From the NCBI GenBank assembly GCA_011009095.1, contig VTPC01005379.1, positions 1-64,000 on the forward strand: a DNA stretch of 64,000 nt. Direction: 5' to 3'. The notes under the pieces were generated by a model, which was not told where the DNA came from, did not search any database, and was given only the letters and a program-made list of their open reading frames with translations. Position numbers and translations under genes: made by a program. Positions 36,357-50,100 of the stretch are shown here, one piece after another. Every line of letters starts with the position of its first letter. The stretch's first letter is position 1. Source of the DNA: Ignelater luminosus. Lineage: Eukaryota > Arthropoda > Insecta > Coleoptera > Elateridae.

Positions 36357-37712
36357 TTTAAGAACATAATTTTAGATTTGCATTTCCGTAATAACATGTA
36401 TAAATTAATTAATATATTTTATTAGTTAAGAATTGAATTTTTATATTTTATCAGCATAAAAAAATGTAAATGTTGCAGAATTAAAAAGGAAATTGGAATA
36501 AAAACTCTTATTTATCCATTACAAAGGTTTATTTTCTAGAGATACACCATTATTATTATTATCAATACACAAGTAAATGTTAACACTACACCATCACATA
36601 ATTAGTGACAGTTACACAAGTATGAATATAAATCAAGTAAATTATTATGTGCCACAATTCTATTAAAAGAACTATTTAAAAATAGAGAGATAGAAATAAT
36701 AATAAAAATAGCATTACTACAAATTGATATCTAAATTTCTAAATTTATGATAAATAATGTTTCTTGATAGCAATAGCAATCACTTGAGGAGATATAAAAC
36801 TTTATTAAAATGAGCAAGACTTTTTTTGAGATCAAATACTCATAAATGCATTATTATTGGCACCACATATAATACAGGGTGGGTTAATTTGTTTGAAACA
36901 ATTTACATTAAACCTTTCTTATGTAAAAAGCATACAAGTTATTTTTATTCATGTTTCACAGAATATCATGCTTTTAATATTTATTTATCTCACTGATCAT
37001 TTATTAAAAGCAATTTATCATTTTTTTATTTACAATTTTTATATATGGTGAGATGTTTTCAGATTTGAAAAAATAATTTGTCGAGACAAGGAAAAAGATG
37101 AGTTTGTACCATATTTGTTGCCATAAATGAGGTTATGTAATACTGTTTTTAGTTTATTTTATCAGAAAGCAGTTCTATCCAGTGAGATAATAAATATAAC
37201 AGTTCACTACTAGAAAGTTTAACTTTTACTTCTTTTTACAACTTGGGTAATGCATAATACATACAGCAGGTTAATACATACATTCAATTTTATATAAAAC
37301 AAAACTGATAATATATTAATATGCAATACATTTCAAAATGAAATACAATTTATTGTCGTATTTACTTACACAAGCAAACTAATTCAATACTAGTGACTTT
37401 TGTTACACATCTTAGGCTGCAAATGCAGTGGACCAAAGAGTAAAGAGCAATGCGAGGCTGTAAGTAAAGTGGAAGAATGTGCCTTTGCTTCTTTTAATGT
37501 ATTTGATTTTTTGTTCTCTGTTCCTCTATGTTAGTAGCCTTATTTAGAAATTGGTTTTTTTTTAATTAGTTATTCGATCAGCCCTTAAAAGCAACATTAG
37601 AGAAAGGAATATAAAGAAAGTTGAACTGAGCTACTAAGTTTATATTTTAGCTGTCACTGAGAAATAAATCAATAAAGTAATCTTTGTTAATACAAGATAT
37701 ACTATTTAATGC

Positions 37713-37925
37713 ATTCAATGGACTCAGCAATTTAGCTCTTAGATTTCTAGCAATTGCTGTAAAACAACATAACCTACTATGAAATGTCACTTTGTCACTT
37801 TCATTTTCTACTGGCATGGGCTGTCAGCTATTCTTAGCATTAAAAAGGTAGGTTAAGTCAGTGTTCCAGCAAAACTTAAGTTTGCTGAGAACTTACTGTT
37901 CAGTACAAATTGCTGAGTCCATTAA
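37713..37925. repeat. small inverted-repeat element (possible MITE)
   Basis: aatggactcagcaattt at the left is matched, inverted, by aaattgctgagtccatt at the right (17 bp perfect), enclosing about 180 bp of non-coding DNA. No target duplication was confirmed. Confidence 0.45.
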
Positions 37926-38874
37926 TGATGCAAATCTGCAATGTGAAATGTACAAAATACTTTTCATAAATGGAGAATAAAAATACTTTTGTTACATAAA
38001 ATCATAGTGTGATTCTCAAGGAAATCTACAATCTGCTCTTCTTTCTAATAAGCCAGGCTTCATTGTTTCTGCTAAAAACATCTTAAGATATAACAGAAAT
38101 AAAATGTTAAAAGAGAAGTAAGGTTATGATGATGCATTCATTCGTTCAATAACATGACAAAAGTCACTAATACAGTATGAGTTATGCATGAAATTAATTA
38201 TTAATTTTAATAAAAAATGAATATCATTTATCTTGTGTAACCTTATTTTGTAAACATTCTTTTTTGTTAATAACAAAGTATCATGTTTATAAGAATAAAA
38301 GGGGATAAATTGATACATGTAAGCAAAACACTTTGAACAATTGATACCTGGAAAATGAATTGTTAGAACTTTACAATTTATAGGAACTATCGCTGTCATG
38401 TTATTTTTAAGGTTCGAGGTTAAATTGGTTAAACCACAGTAACGTGAGTATTCAACACTTTTGCTAGAAACATGTAGTTTCCTGTATTCAGTATTCTCAG
38501 TAAGCAAAAAAAGAAGCTAAACCTATAACAGTAAGTTGAAGTTTTGGTTGAAGTGCTGTATACAATCTTTCCTAGTTTTAGAGTTCTTTCATTTTCATTA
38601 ACTATATTATTCTTGGTATAATTTCATTGATCCTAAATATAGCATTGTTTACTTAAGGGTACTTACCATAGATAATCAGTATTTTTTAGAGAATAAGGCA
38701 TGCACATGCCTGACTAAAATTAATGTAAAAAGACATAAAATAAACAAGCGACACCTCTGAATGTTCTTACTAACATGACCTTCGTCCAAAAGTGGTCTAC
38801 TGCACACATTTCAAGCATTCCTTAGCAATATACCCTATTTCTTGCTGACAAATAAAACAGAAATTCAAAATGAT

Positions 38875-39140
38875 CTTCCTACTCTTTTCTCTGTTTCTGT
38901 TTAGCTTTTTTTCTTCTCACTTTCCTTCTTTCCGACAGTCTACTCACTTTTTTCCACTGCTATTTCTGTTTGTCTTCCCTTTTCTTTCACCACTCTTCTT
39001 CACTTTTTTTTATTGTTTTGCTTACACTCAACTATTACTTTTTCTGTGTTTTCTTTTCTGTTTTCTTATCTTTTCTCATTCTCTTCTCATACCTTACCTT
39101 GTCTCCTATTCTCTTCTCTACTATATTTTTTATTCTTCTT
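38875..39140. repeat. pyrimidine-rich, strand-asymmetric low-complexity tract
   Basis: About 265 bp in which the plus strand is almost entirely T and C with few purines (runs such as ttctcttctctactatattt). The long Phe/Leu/Ser open frames across it are composition artefacts. Confidence 0.8.
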
Positions 39141-41178
39141 AACTTATTTACATTAAAATTTTTTTTGATATTTCTGTTTCTCACCTGTTTTTTCTTGCTT
39201 TTGTCTATCCATGCTCCCCTACAGTATGTTTATACTGACTTTTGTCATTTTGAATTTTTCAGCTTCCTGATTGCAAATCACTATATTGAATTCAACTCTC
39301 TACCTTTGTACATAGAGTTAAAAATAATTGATGTAGAACTGACTGAAATGATGGTGTTATACATAGTCAACGGCAATCTGCAATGATAGGTCATGGACTA
39401 CTACTCCAGACAATCATCTGTGTTGGTGTAAAGCTCGTCATAATTGTGTGATAGTGACTTTAGAATTGAAGGTTATGTAATTTTATTTTGAAATTTAAAC
39501 TGCAATGTTGAATATCTACTAAGAGTTATGATTGATTTAAAATGCGAGACATTAGAATATCTAAGAAAATGCAAACTGAATAATTGTTAATAATAATTGA
39601 AAATACTCCTACAAAGCAAAAAATGATAGGATGCAATGGTGGATAAATCTTTGTGAAATCTGACATTACGTTTATGCTATAAACATAACCTAAAATAGCT
39701 AAATTCAAGATTGAAGTAGAACTTGACACTGACTGAAAGCAAAGCAGAATTTGAAATAATAAACTCCCTAGACATTATTTATAATGAAAATGTCATATTG
39801 GAAGGAAGAATGAATAGTAGTCTCAGACTCATCTTTTCATCTCAGATTGCCTTTGACTCTAAGTACCCCTCCATAATTGTACACTCTGTTGTATATAAAA
39901 TGATTGGAAGATGACCTAAAACTTCTAACCTCACTTTTTAACTCAAATTTGTACAATAATATGTTGTTAGTATTTTTGTTATAATCATAGTATTTAACAA
40001 AGCTTTGTGCAACCGACCCTTTAGGTATACTTGCGTTTTACTGCTACAACAAAATAATTTCATAGAGTAAGGTTATACAAGATAAATGTAAGTGAATTTG
40101 AGTTTAATAATTTACACTTTATTAAACGCTTTATTATGTTTAATTACCATCTATAGTTAAAATTAATTTATATAATCGAAATAACCACAGTGATGCTAAG
40201 AAATTTAATTGTAGAGTTAGACCACAAGATCAATCTTTAAAAATTGATCTTATTAGTACACAATATTTATAAAAATTTTAAAAATTTAATTGATATTTGA
40301 GGTAATAAATAAAAGCATTAACATAAGTTGATTGTTATGTTTCTCAGTATATTGAAAAAACCTAACCTTAATTTAACAATTAGATTTCTTAGATTGTTAC
40401 AATTACATTGTAATTTGGGCCTTTTAATAATTTTATTTCAATAAATTTCTATTATAATAACATCATTGGATATGTATTTACATGAAACTCAATTAAAATA
40501 GAAAATAAACCCACCCATAAGGAATGCTTAAGCATGAAATATCACCACCGTTTTTACTAAATGGCAGTGTTTAATTTCTTTTGTGTTTTTTTTTATTGGT
40601 AAGACTAGCTACTTGATTGTGCATACTTTTCTAAAAATAATATTGTAAATAATTAGCAAATATCTCAAGATTATAAAGTTTATGTATATCAATCAGATTT
40701 ATTGAGAGAATTGTTTTGGTTTTGTTTGTTCATTAAGCAATATAATAAAAAAAAAGCTCCCTGTCACAAACTGCATGTGCAATATTATTATTAAAGTAGG
40801 TATCATTAAAATATAAAAAAATACACAATATAAATATAAAAAACTACATGCAACGAACACAACTGTCATGTATAAATAATATTTAAAGCACTTTGTCAAA
40901 GGACTAGATGCGCATGATATCATTGATTATAAATGCTTAATAAAATGGCCATTTTTAATAATATATACCTATTTCTTTAATCTCCTTTAACCTATTATTA
41001 GGTACGAGAATAAACAAAATAAATTTATATGGTTTACATAATTAATCTCAATCAAGAGTAAAAAAAAGGTTAAATAATATTTACATTAAACACTATTAAG
41101 AAAATCAGAGATAAGCAGTATCCAAAAAATGCAACTTTAACCACCAAAATCGATTAAAATAAATTATACCTTACATTT

Positions 41179-44100
41179 TCATTCATCCCATTCTTTTTCA
41201 TCCACGCCCTCCATATCATCTTGTTCCAACTTCATATTCACTTCAAGTCTATTACTTACAGACTTCTGTATCTAAAGAAAAGTAATTTAGTAAAAACTTG
41301 ATGAGATTGATAAGTAATGTCTTACTTCATCTTGTTTAGATTTTATTTGTCCGGTGGGATCTGTTCCCCAACCCAATCGAGTAGTTGCAGTAAATGTTTG
41401 TGAAGCTGATTTGCTGATTTTGCTGTCAGGCTGACCTTGTGAATCTGACACTAAAAAATTTTATAATAAGCAATACTAATAAAATAGAACACAATTCTCA
41501 ATTATTTTTTCTCATTAAACTTGGGAAGAATGATTCAGAGGTTTCTAATTTAGTGCACAGATTTAATTAATTAGTTAGATGCATCTGTAAGACCAATTAA
41601 CCGTTTTCAAATTACCTGAAGTAACCTACCTGGCACCTTTATCTATAACAAGTAGTACTTTGATGCACCCAAGCTCACATCAACTACTATATGCAATTTG
41701 TGCTACTTACATAAATCCATTCCTTCCGGTTTTAAACTGATGCGTTGTGGTGTTTTATCACTTCCACTAAACCATTCTGAACTAGTTAATACTGGTTTCC
41801 ACGTTACTTTTGTCGGAGGAAATAGATCATCTTGAAACAATTCCGTCTAAAATAATAACAGATGCACATATAATCATAATAAACACAACCAAAGTAATCA
41901 ATTAGTTTACCTTTATACGAGGTACCGTAAATGAAAGTGGTTCAATAGTATTGTTAGTTAACCGCAGGGCTTTTGCAAATTCAACATTACTGACATCACA
42001 AACATTCTTTGGTAAAAATGATAAACCCTGATGTAAGCTGGTACATCGATGATGACTAAGCGGACAAATATATGGGGCTTCTTCTGTTATTTCAAATGCA
42101 TAAATTGTTGAATCACCCTATAAAAGATTGGATTCACCTTATATTACACTACAATAATTGTAAGGAAATAATATTTACCTTGCCAGTAAGGAATAGTGTT
42201 GAACTATCTTCATCGTAAAATGGAATTAAAATAGCAGGAGACACATCTAACCCAACAGTATTAAGAGGTGAGCTTAAATCTTTAGCTTTAAATACCATAA
42301 TCTGTCTTTCAGAAACTTTATCAAAACCCATGACTACAACAAAATTTCCTTCTAGCGCCCAAATAATTCGAGCACCTCTGCTTCCAACAGGACCCTTTCC
42401 TTCATGAATAGGCAGCTCACTTTTCCTAGGTTTATAAATTCTAATCTTTCCATCTTTGCTTACAGTAGAACAAAAAACACCACAAGGAGACCATGAAAAG
42501 CTGAATATTTGTTCAGTATGACCATTAAGTACAATTTTTTCGGTGAGTGTGGCTAGATCCCAAATGCGCACAGTCATATCATACGAACCTGATGCTAAAA
42601 CATCTTTGGCCGTTGGATGAAATTTAATAAAATAGATTTTATCTAAATGAGCGCTAAATTCATTTTCAGACTCATTAGTTGGTTCTGCTAAACCATTCTC
42701 TGGAATGTTCCATAAACGTATCATACCATCATCGCAAGCTACAGCTAGTCGATGATTATCGAAAGGATCCCAGCAAAAGTCCATTATATTACTTCCATGC
42801 ACTAAAGCTGGAATAACACCATCTGGCAATTTTCCTCTTTTACTAAGTTCAAAAATTGCAATTTTTCCTCCCGGACCACTCAAAGGTACAGCTACTCTTT
42901 CAGAATTAGCTAAAAATAAAAACAGTAAAGATGTCTATTGTTTACAATATTACTACAGGCTTACCATGAAATCCATCACATTCACCTGGTATCTGTCTAC
43001 TAATGTTACGAATGTTCTCGATATGCAAAGATTTATGGGCAGGTGTGCCTTTCAAATGACGAAATTTAGATACACGACCTACAATAGAAGCAAACAGTAA
43101 TAGTACATCCTAAAACAGCAGCATGTCCATACTAACCAAAAACTGTCGATGTTCTCTTAGGAGTAGATGCAGCAATGCTTTCAGGTTTTCTACCAATTTG
43201 AGGATCCAATGACTGTTGCCTAAGCATAGGTACAGTCTTTCGATTCTCTTCTATTACATCATCGTCTTTTCGAGATTTGAACGAACCTTTACGCCTCAAT
43301 AAAACAGGTGACGTGCCAGTCTTTTCAGGATTTGTATGAGTTGAATCCTGAACTGATCCTGGACGATTCTCATACATTTTACGTCTTTCTGCTATACTAG
43401 TACGTTGAGCAGAAGCACGTTCAAAATTCCCACTTTGATCAGTTGTATCAAAATTATCTTCAGGTTCATTCTCTTTTGAATTGGAACGCACCTCAAATAT
43501 TTTTCTCCTTTCAGCTGTGCTTGGAGTTCTTGGTTTATAATCAGCTTCAATTGAAGCATCTTCTTCTGTACTAATTTCTAACTTTGCAACAGATTCTACT
43601 GGTTCAGGTTCCTGTACCTTTGATGGTTCAAATAATTTCCTACGTTCTGCAGTACTGGGTGTTTTTACATATCCAGAGTCATTACTAACTTCATCTAAAC
43701 AAATATCTATTTTATCATTAGTATCGGAATCACACTTAATAGAGGTGGCACTAATATCAGTCAGCGATAATTGTGTTTCATCTTGTAATACTGATTCGTT
43801 ATTTACTTCTTCTGGTTCTACATTTGATTCCTTAACTTCGTGCATACCATTCTGAGTTTTACTACATGGGACTGGAGGCACAGAAAATACTTTATCGAAA
43901 CTTTCTGTTTCGTTTAGTTTTGGGGGTGTAAAAGGTTTTGGACCTAAGCGAGGCTGAAATATTAAAGAAAACATTTACATTAGAATATTAAAAATAAACT
44001 TGTGCTTTTAGTATAATATTTAAAGAAATGCTACAAAAAGCATTAGAATTTTTATATTCTACTTAACACGTACTTTTAAAAAATAAATTCTAATTTCAAT

Positions 44101-47100
44101 ACTAGTGTCTCAAGCCTTCTTACATCTTAGTATATCTTTTAGGGTGGTAGCTAGATGATGGTCATCAAAAAACCATAAAATTTATCATCCCACCACAAAT
44201 GCAAAAATTATGTTTTAATACTGTAAAAGTATAAGTAACTAGTAAAATTTAAAAAATCATTTTATTATATATAAAAAAAACATTAAGCATCCAAGCTCAC
44301 ATATAATGAATATCTTAAAAAGAACTGTGCATAGTCAACATAAACAGCTACAATTTTTCAACTATGTGTTTCATGTTATCAAGCCCAAAGTAGATTAAAT
44401 AATAAAAAATTAAATATATGAATATCACATAAAAGATCAATTTAGAAATAAATAAACCTAGAATTTGTAACAGCAAAAATCACATTTTTCATTTGTATAA
44501 AGTTAGCAAACTAAAAACTGACACTAAATTTCAAAATTGTTTATTTAACAAAATAGTTTATGAAACGAATTCAAAACATAAAAATGTAGTGTTCCATGCT
44601 TTTCAACATTCTTCTTCTTTGTAAACATCCTTTATATTTTTACCTTTTATTTATTAGTATGTGTATTGTAAGAGTAACTTTTACTTTCACTTGTTACTTG
44701 TACATGATTAAGAGCTAGCAGTGGGGTGTGTAGTATCACACGCTTTTCAAAATTCTTTGAAAGTTAAAATTAAATTAAATATTTACTTTTACGAATAAAA
44801 CTTTCATGGAAAAAAGGTCTTGCCTTTTGTCAATTAATTCCTTTTAAACTGCCTGTAATATTTCTCTGAAAATATTTTAAACGTTTGCACATTATAAATT
44901 TTCGTAGAAAAAAGAATTTTGCTTTATCTAACTTTTTCTGCAAAGACCTACAGAACTCTGCTTTGTATGTACTGGTAGCATTAAAAAGCTTGTCAGTATT
45001 TTACAAGAGATCAGTTTTAATTCTTAACTTTAGTTGGTGCTGAGTCTCTGCTGTCTAGTTATTGTAATATACATACTTCTGCCTTTAGTGTGCCCAAAGA
45101 CATTCTATCATAATCGAGACAGTTTAGAAAATTATTTTCTTTTACTATGTATTTATTCCCAATCCTTTGAAAATGTCTACAGTTTCACCACCATAGTGAC
45201 AAGATGCACCATCTGACCAAAAGATGTAGCAGCTTTGAGAATATTTTTCTGTGAATGACTTTAACTTTCATCATCACCTTAGACAAAAATTGTAGGTCAT
45301 ATTATCCTTAAGCACACTACATATGATCATTATGCTCATGAAACCATAGACCTTTTTAAAGAATTGGGAATAAAACAAGTAAAACAAGAAAATAATCTTC
45401 CAAACATTCTTCAATTATGACTGATTGAACATTTTGGGGTTCATTTATAGGTAAAGGAATATATTATCCCAGAAACTCAGTAGCAGAAATTCAACGCCAA
45501 CTACAGCTAAGGATTACCCACTAAACATCGTAACTTACAATTATTTGCAGCAAACTTTATTGTCCTTAATTTTTATAAGTTGCAAAAAGTAACTAGTGGA
45601 AAGTATGTTGCAAATAATTTTTTCATAGTTTACATTAAGAAATGTGCAGTAAGTTTGCAAATCCAAATTGTTTTCAAGTTTTCAGTATGGATTTGCAGCA
45701 AATTTGTTGAAGAAAGTTTATAATTATAAATTTGCAATAAAGGCTGTTTTACATTTTTATCTAAATTTGGAAATAAATTTAGAACATAATTTAATACTAA
45801 ATTTTTCACTAAATTCTGAATAGTGTCATACAGCAAAATTTACAACTAAAATTAGAAAAAAAAAATTTAAAACATGTTCTACTTCTGAAGCTAAATCAAC
45901 GCACTAAATGTGCGCAGTCTGGTACGAGGATAATTTAAAAAGTTCTCGGAATATATAGATTATGGAAATTTTCCATTGAAAAATTCTTTTTTTTGAAAAT
46001 TAATAACTTTTATATTTCTTGACTGTCCCGATTGGGAGTGGTTTCTTTTTACTCCTCTTAATGTGGGCCGTCAAGAAGACTGTAGAAACTTCCCAAAAAT
46101 TTGAAGGCTTAACTTAACTGAACTTAAGCCTCCATCACCATATACCAGAGACAAAACTGCAGTCAAGACAGTGAACAGAAGCTGGTTGTTTAGCTCCGAA
46201 GAAATCGGTTTCCTCAACTGGTAAGGTTATGGCGTCGGTATTCTGGGACTCGAGCGGAATACTTTTAATTGATTACTTACTTTGCCCATGTCTGTTTCAT
46301 ACTAAAATTTATGCAAAAATAACAATGTAAAACGTGCTACTAATAAATAAATTTTTAACTAAATTTAAGTTTGAAATTTAGTTGTAGATTTTGCTGTATG
46401 ACACTATTCGGAATTTAGTGAAAAATTTAATACTAAATTATGTTCTAAATTTATTTCCAAATTTAGATAGATGTAAAACGGCCTTAAGTTTACATTCATA
46501 AAGTATTTATTAAGACATGCGCTTACTAGTTTCTGATTGATGCTAGCGGTTGCCGTCAGTTGCCGTAGTTTGCGACGAAGACCATTGGTGCACGTTGTGT
46601 TTATCAGTGTTTACTCGATTTGTTCTATAATGGCATCGCATCGTCAATCGTCATCGTAGTCATCATTATTACTAGGATGATTTTTGGCATTTTCAGATAA
46701 ACATGCAGTTTAGGGACCCAAATATACGCAGAAAAACATTTATGTGTTTTATAATGTTTAATTTAATTTTTGCAATCAGTGTATATTTATTTATTCATTA
46801 TTACATCATAAGAGTTTATTAAGTAGGTATGTTCTCATGTCATAAAGTTTAATTCTAAGTTGTTTTTAAATGTATTTCATTTTTAAATTTATTATAAGAA
46901 TATTGTAACTTTTTATGCAATGTTTAAATACAAGAATAAATATTTTACGTTTGTGTCAATTTTTTTCACTTGTTTTACATAAGTATTCTCAAGCATTCAA
47001 ATAATTATAAACGGTAGTACTGTACTGAAAGTTACAGCTAACTTTCATTCATGAATTTGTTTGCAACTTGCCTAGTTTGCTGTAAGTTTGCACATGCTAG

Positions 47101-50100
47101 TGCCATGTAAGGCAGTTTTCGGTTTGCAGTAAATTTGATTTAAGTTCACAACTAATTCACACTGTAACTTGCAGTTGCTGATAGAAGTTTACATGAGATT
47201 TTCTGCAAGTTCACTTTGCTTAGTGGGTAAGATATTAAGTTAAGGAAATTTGACAACAATTACTTTAAACAACAGTATAAGCATAGAATTTCTGATGTTG
47301 CTCAATCTGGACTTTTATCTGTTCTTCAATAATAATATTTTTATGTTTTGAACTCGTTTCCTAAAATATTTTGTTAAATAAACAATTTTGAAATTTAGTG
47401 TCAATTTTTAGTTCACTAATCTTAGAAAGGTAGAAGAAATCATTTCCATGTCTGAATAGCTAAAAATGACAATAAACAAAACAAAAGTAACATACGTTAA
47501 CAAATTAAGCAAAACAAGAATTGTAATCATTGCATTATGAAAATTATGTAAAGCATTTTCATTATTTTACCTGTAGCAACTAGCGCACAATACATTTTTA
47601 TGAAGTTGCATGCGATCATATCCAATTCTAATAAATAGACCAAGGTGATTTTGCACAGAGAGAAATGTGGTGTTAATAATGAACACTATTATGTGTTCAT
47701 AGCGTGACAATGGGCGCATGCAGAACACTAAACTGTTTAGCTAAATGGTAAACAATGTTTTGTTTACGTTTGCAGTCAACACTATGTTGTCTCAATGGTA
47801 TGTTTGAGGTTATATTAAATTGTGTATTTTTAAAGTGCAAGTCTGTTGTAACTTCTCTGCAAATAATAATGAATAATTTTATTTTAGACAATCTGTTATT
47901 TGTATTATACTTTCAGCTGAAATTAGAATGATTTTTGAGACCAAGAAATTACAAATCAGGAAACTTACAATTATTATCGTTTCGTGGAACCAATCGATTG
48001 TTAACTATTATGATATCATTTAATAGCAAAACCTTTTTTGCTGCAGAAGGGATTATATTATCATTAAGCATCTTGATAATTTTGCATAAGGGTTAAATAC
48101 GTAAATAAAACCAATTTAAAATACTAGATTGAGGTTAGAACATTGGAAATATGCGTGCTGTTGATGATGTTCTTTGTTAGATGGCGCTTGTGTTGCACAG
48201 TTTAGTTCAATAAACATAAAAATTTTACGGTGAGTATGTTGACCAACTGTTAGAAGTAAACAAATCCGTTCAGTATTATCAAATTTATAAACCGTTTAAA
48301 CAATTTAGTGCTCTGAATGAGCCCATTGATTTAGTGTTGATTCTCAACACTACTAGTGCATTTCTGGTAGTGTTGATTCGAGAGTAAAATAAGGTGGTCA
48401 GGCAAAGAAAGTGAGGTTATAAATTATTTTTGTTTACAGTTACTAACACTAAATAAAGTTAACAAGTGTTCAGGAACACTAAATAGAGATAGTAAGTGTT
48501 AAGAAACACTTACCAATGAATAGTGTTTATTTTCAGTGCTTAACAGCACTAATTTTTAACACAACAATCTGTACACTGGCCTAGTGTTCATTTAAACAAA
48601 CCGATTTTTTACTGTGTAGGTCTGAATTGAAAAATCAGCTCACACCAACAATAATGCGTATGAGGGAGGTGGGCCATACTGCTGAGCAAAACAAACCACA
48701 AGCAATGCATACTAGACTGGTGAAAGGTAAAAACCTAAAATGTCCTTGGCTTGATAGTGAAATTTCAATAAAAGATTACCCTCACATTTAACCTAAATTA
48801 ATTATTAATCCAAGGATTTCCCAAAAACTGCAACAAGATTCTACACAGTTTTATAGATTTTACAAATCATGCATATTTAAGTATTTTCAGCAATGTTAAA
48901 ACAGAAATCTAATGTCCTGAAACTACAAACTTTACTTACAGTGATAAGTTACAAAATCTAACCTAATATTTAGTTCTATCATTAAAAAGAAATCTAAATG
49001 TTGGAATTTCTGTTCTAAATTCTAAAGATTTTTTTGGTATATTTACCTATGTTAAGTTCTTTACAAGAATTTTGTAATACTTAAGTCAGGTCAATTAATA
49101 ATTTGAGGGAGAATTAGATAGAATAATTTATAAAATTTTGGCACACAATTTCAACAAACTTGGAAATGTTCGCCTGCAGTCTAAGTGAAAATGTATTGTA
49201 AGATTATTCAGAGTTAATTCTATTACAACCACCTTTATATGACATACCTTTAAAAGGCAAAAATCTGTAAATATACATGCAAAAAAAACAAATTCTTAAT
49301 AACAAAAATATTGAAGTACAGTACAGTACAATGTAAAAGCATTTAACTAAGTCATCTGCAATCACTTTTGTACAAAAATTATCACAATAATACTAAAAAG
49401 ATAAACAAAGTATTTAGAAAATCTACAAATGCAAACAAATGAATATAGTTTATTAGGCACCTTATACCCTCCTGAAATCGAGCTAAGATTAACAGATGTA
49501 ACAATGGGTGCACAACTGTTTGTCCTTGGTCGAGCAACTGGTTTGGGAACAGCATTAACATCTTCTATAGTTTCACAAATAGATCCTGTCCTTGATGTTC
49601 TTGGCATTGGTTTTGGTGGAACCATATGAATCCCATTTTCTGTTTCAGCCTTTTCTTGTGAATCGATTTTTTCTAATGTTTCATTATTAATCTTATTGTG
49701 TTCACCATTTTTATTTTCTGGACCATTTGTAGTTTTGTTTTCAATTATAGTTTTTTCTTTTTCTTTCGCGATATTATTTTCTGATAAATGTATCTGTTTT
49801 CCTTTAATAACATTTTCTACAGAACACTTTTCTTTCTCCTTCTCTAAATTACTGATCTTCTCTTTCACTGGAACAAAATCATTTTTCACAATAGCCGATG
49901 TGATTTTTGGTTGTGTTGGTTTTGAATTTGAAAGTTTCGTTCCAATCATTTGAGCTTGTGTGCTTTCAACTTCTTCTTTTATTTTTGATAGTGGCCCTCT
50001 GTGTACCTATTCAAGTTAAACTGTTCATGTTAACACTATATTTTGATATTAATAAAGCGTAACAACACTACAGCAGCAAAACTAAAGTAGAACTCAAAAG

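Larger units (their letters stand above)
36520..41178. other. intergenic region between UFM1 and pod1
   Basis: The 4.7 kb between the UFM1 3' end and the pod1 stop is AT-rich. It holds a possible small MITE (37713-37925), a long pyrimidine tract (38875-39140) and short unremarkable open frames. No conserved coding region was recognised on either strand. Confidence 0.55.
45512..47233. mobile_element. outer element with ttacccactaa inverted ends, containing a second foldback
   Basis: The left end reads attacccactaa and the right end, inverted, cttacccactaa. Similarity decays into loose blocks (aacttacaattattt versus aacttgcagaaaatct). An independent, better-conserved foldback (45740-46487) lies inside. 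The outer pair may be the ends of an older host element; this is low-to-medium confidence. Confidence 0.4.
43954..49460. other. pod1 intron (5.5 kb)
   Basis: Gene-free on both strands except for transposon debris: a composite inverted-repeat region with a mariner fragment (45512-47233) and a CACAG-ended element (47654-48616). The rest is AT-rich with nothing recognised. Confidence 0.55.

Noticed and set aside
38124..38507. 127-codon minus-strand open frame
   Set aside because: No recognisable domain, AT-rich codon content, no splice or promoter context; treated as chance.
38870..39386. Open frames of 90 and 138 codons rich in Phe, Leu and Ser
   Set aside because: They arise from the pyrimidine-rich tract and show low-complexity composition.
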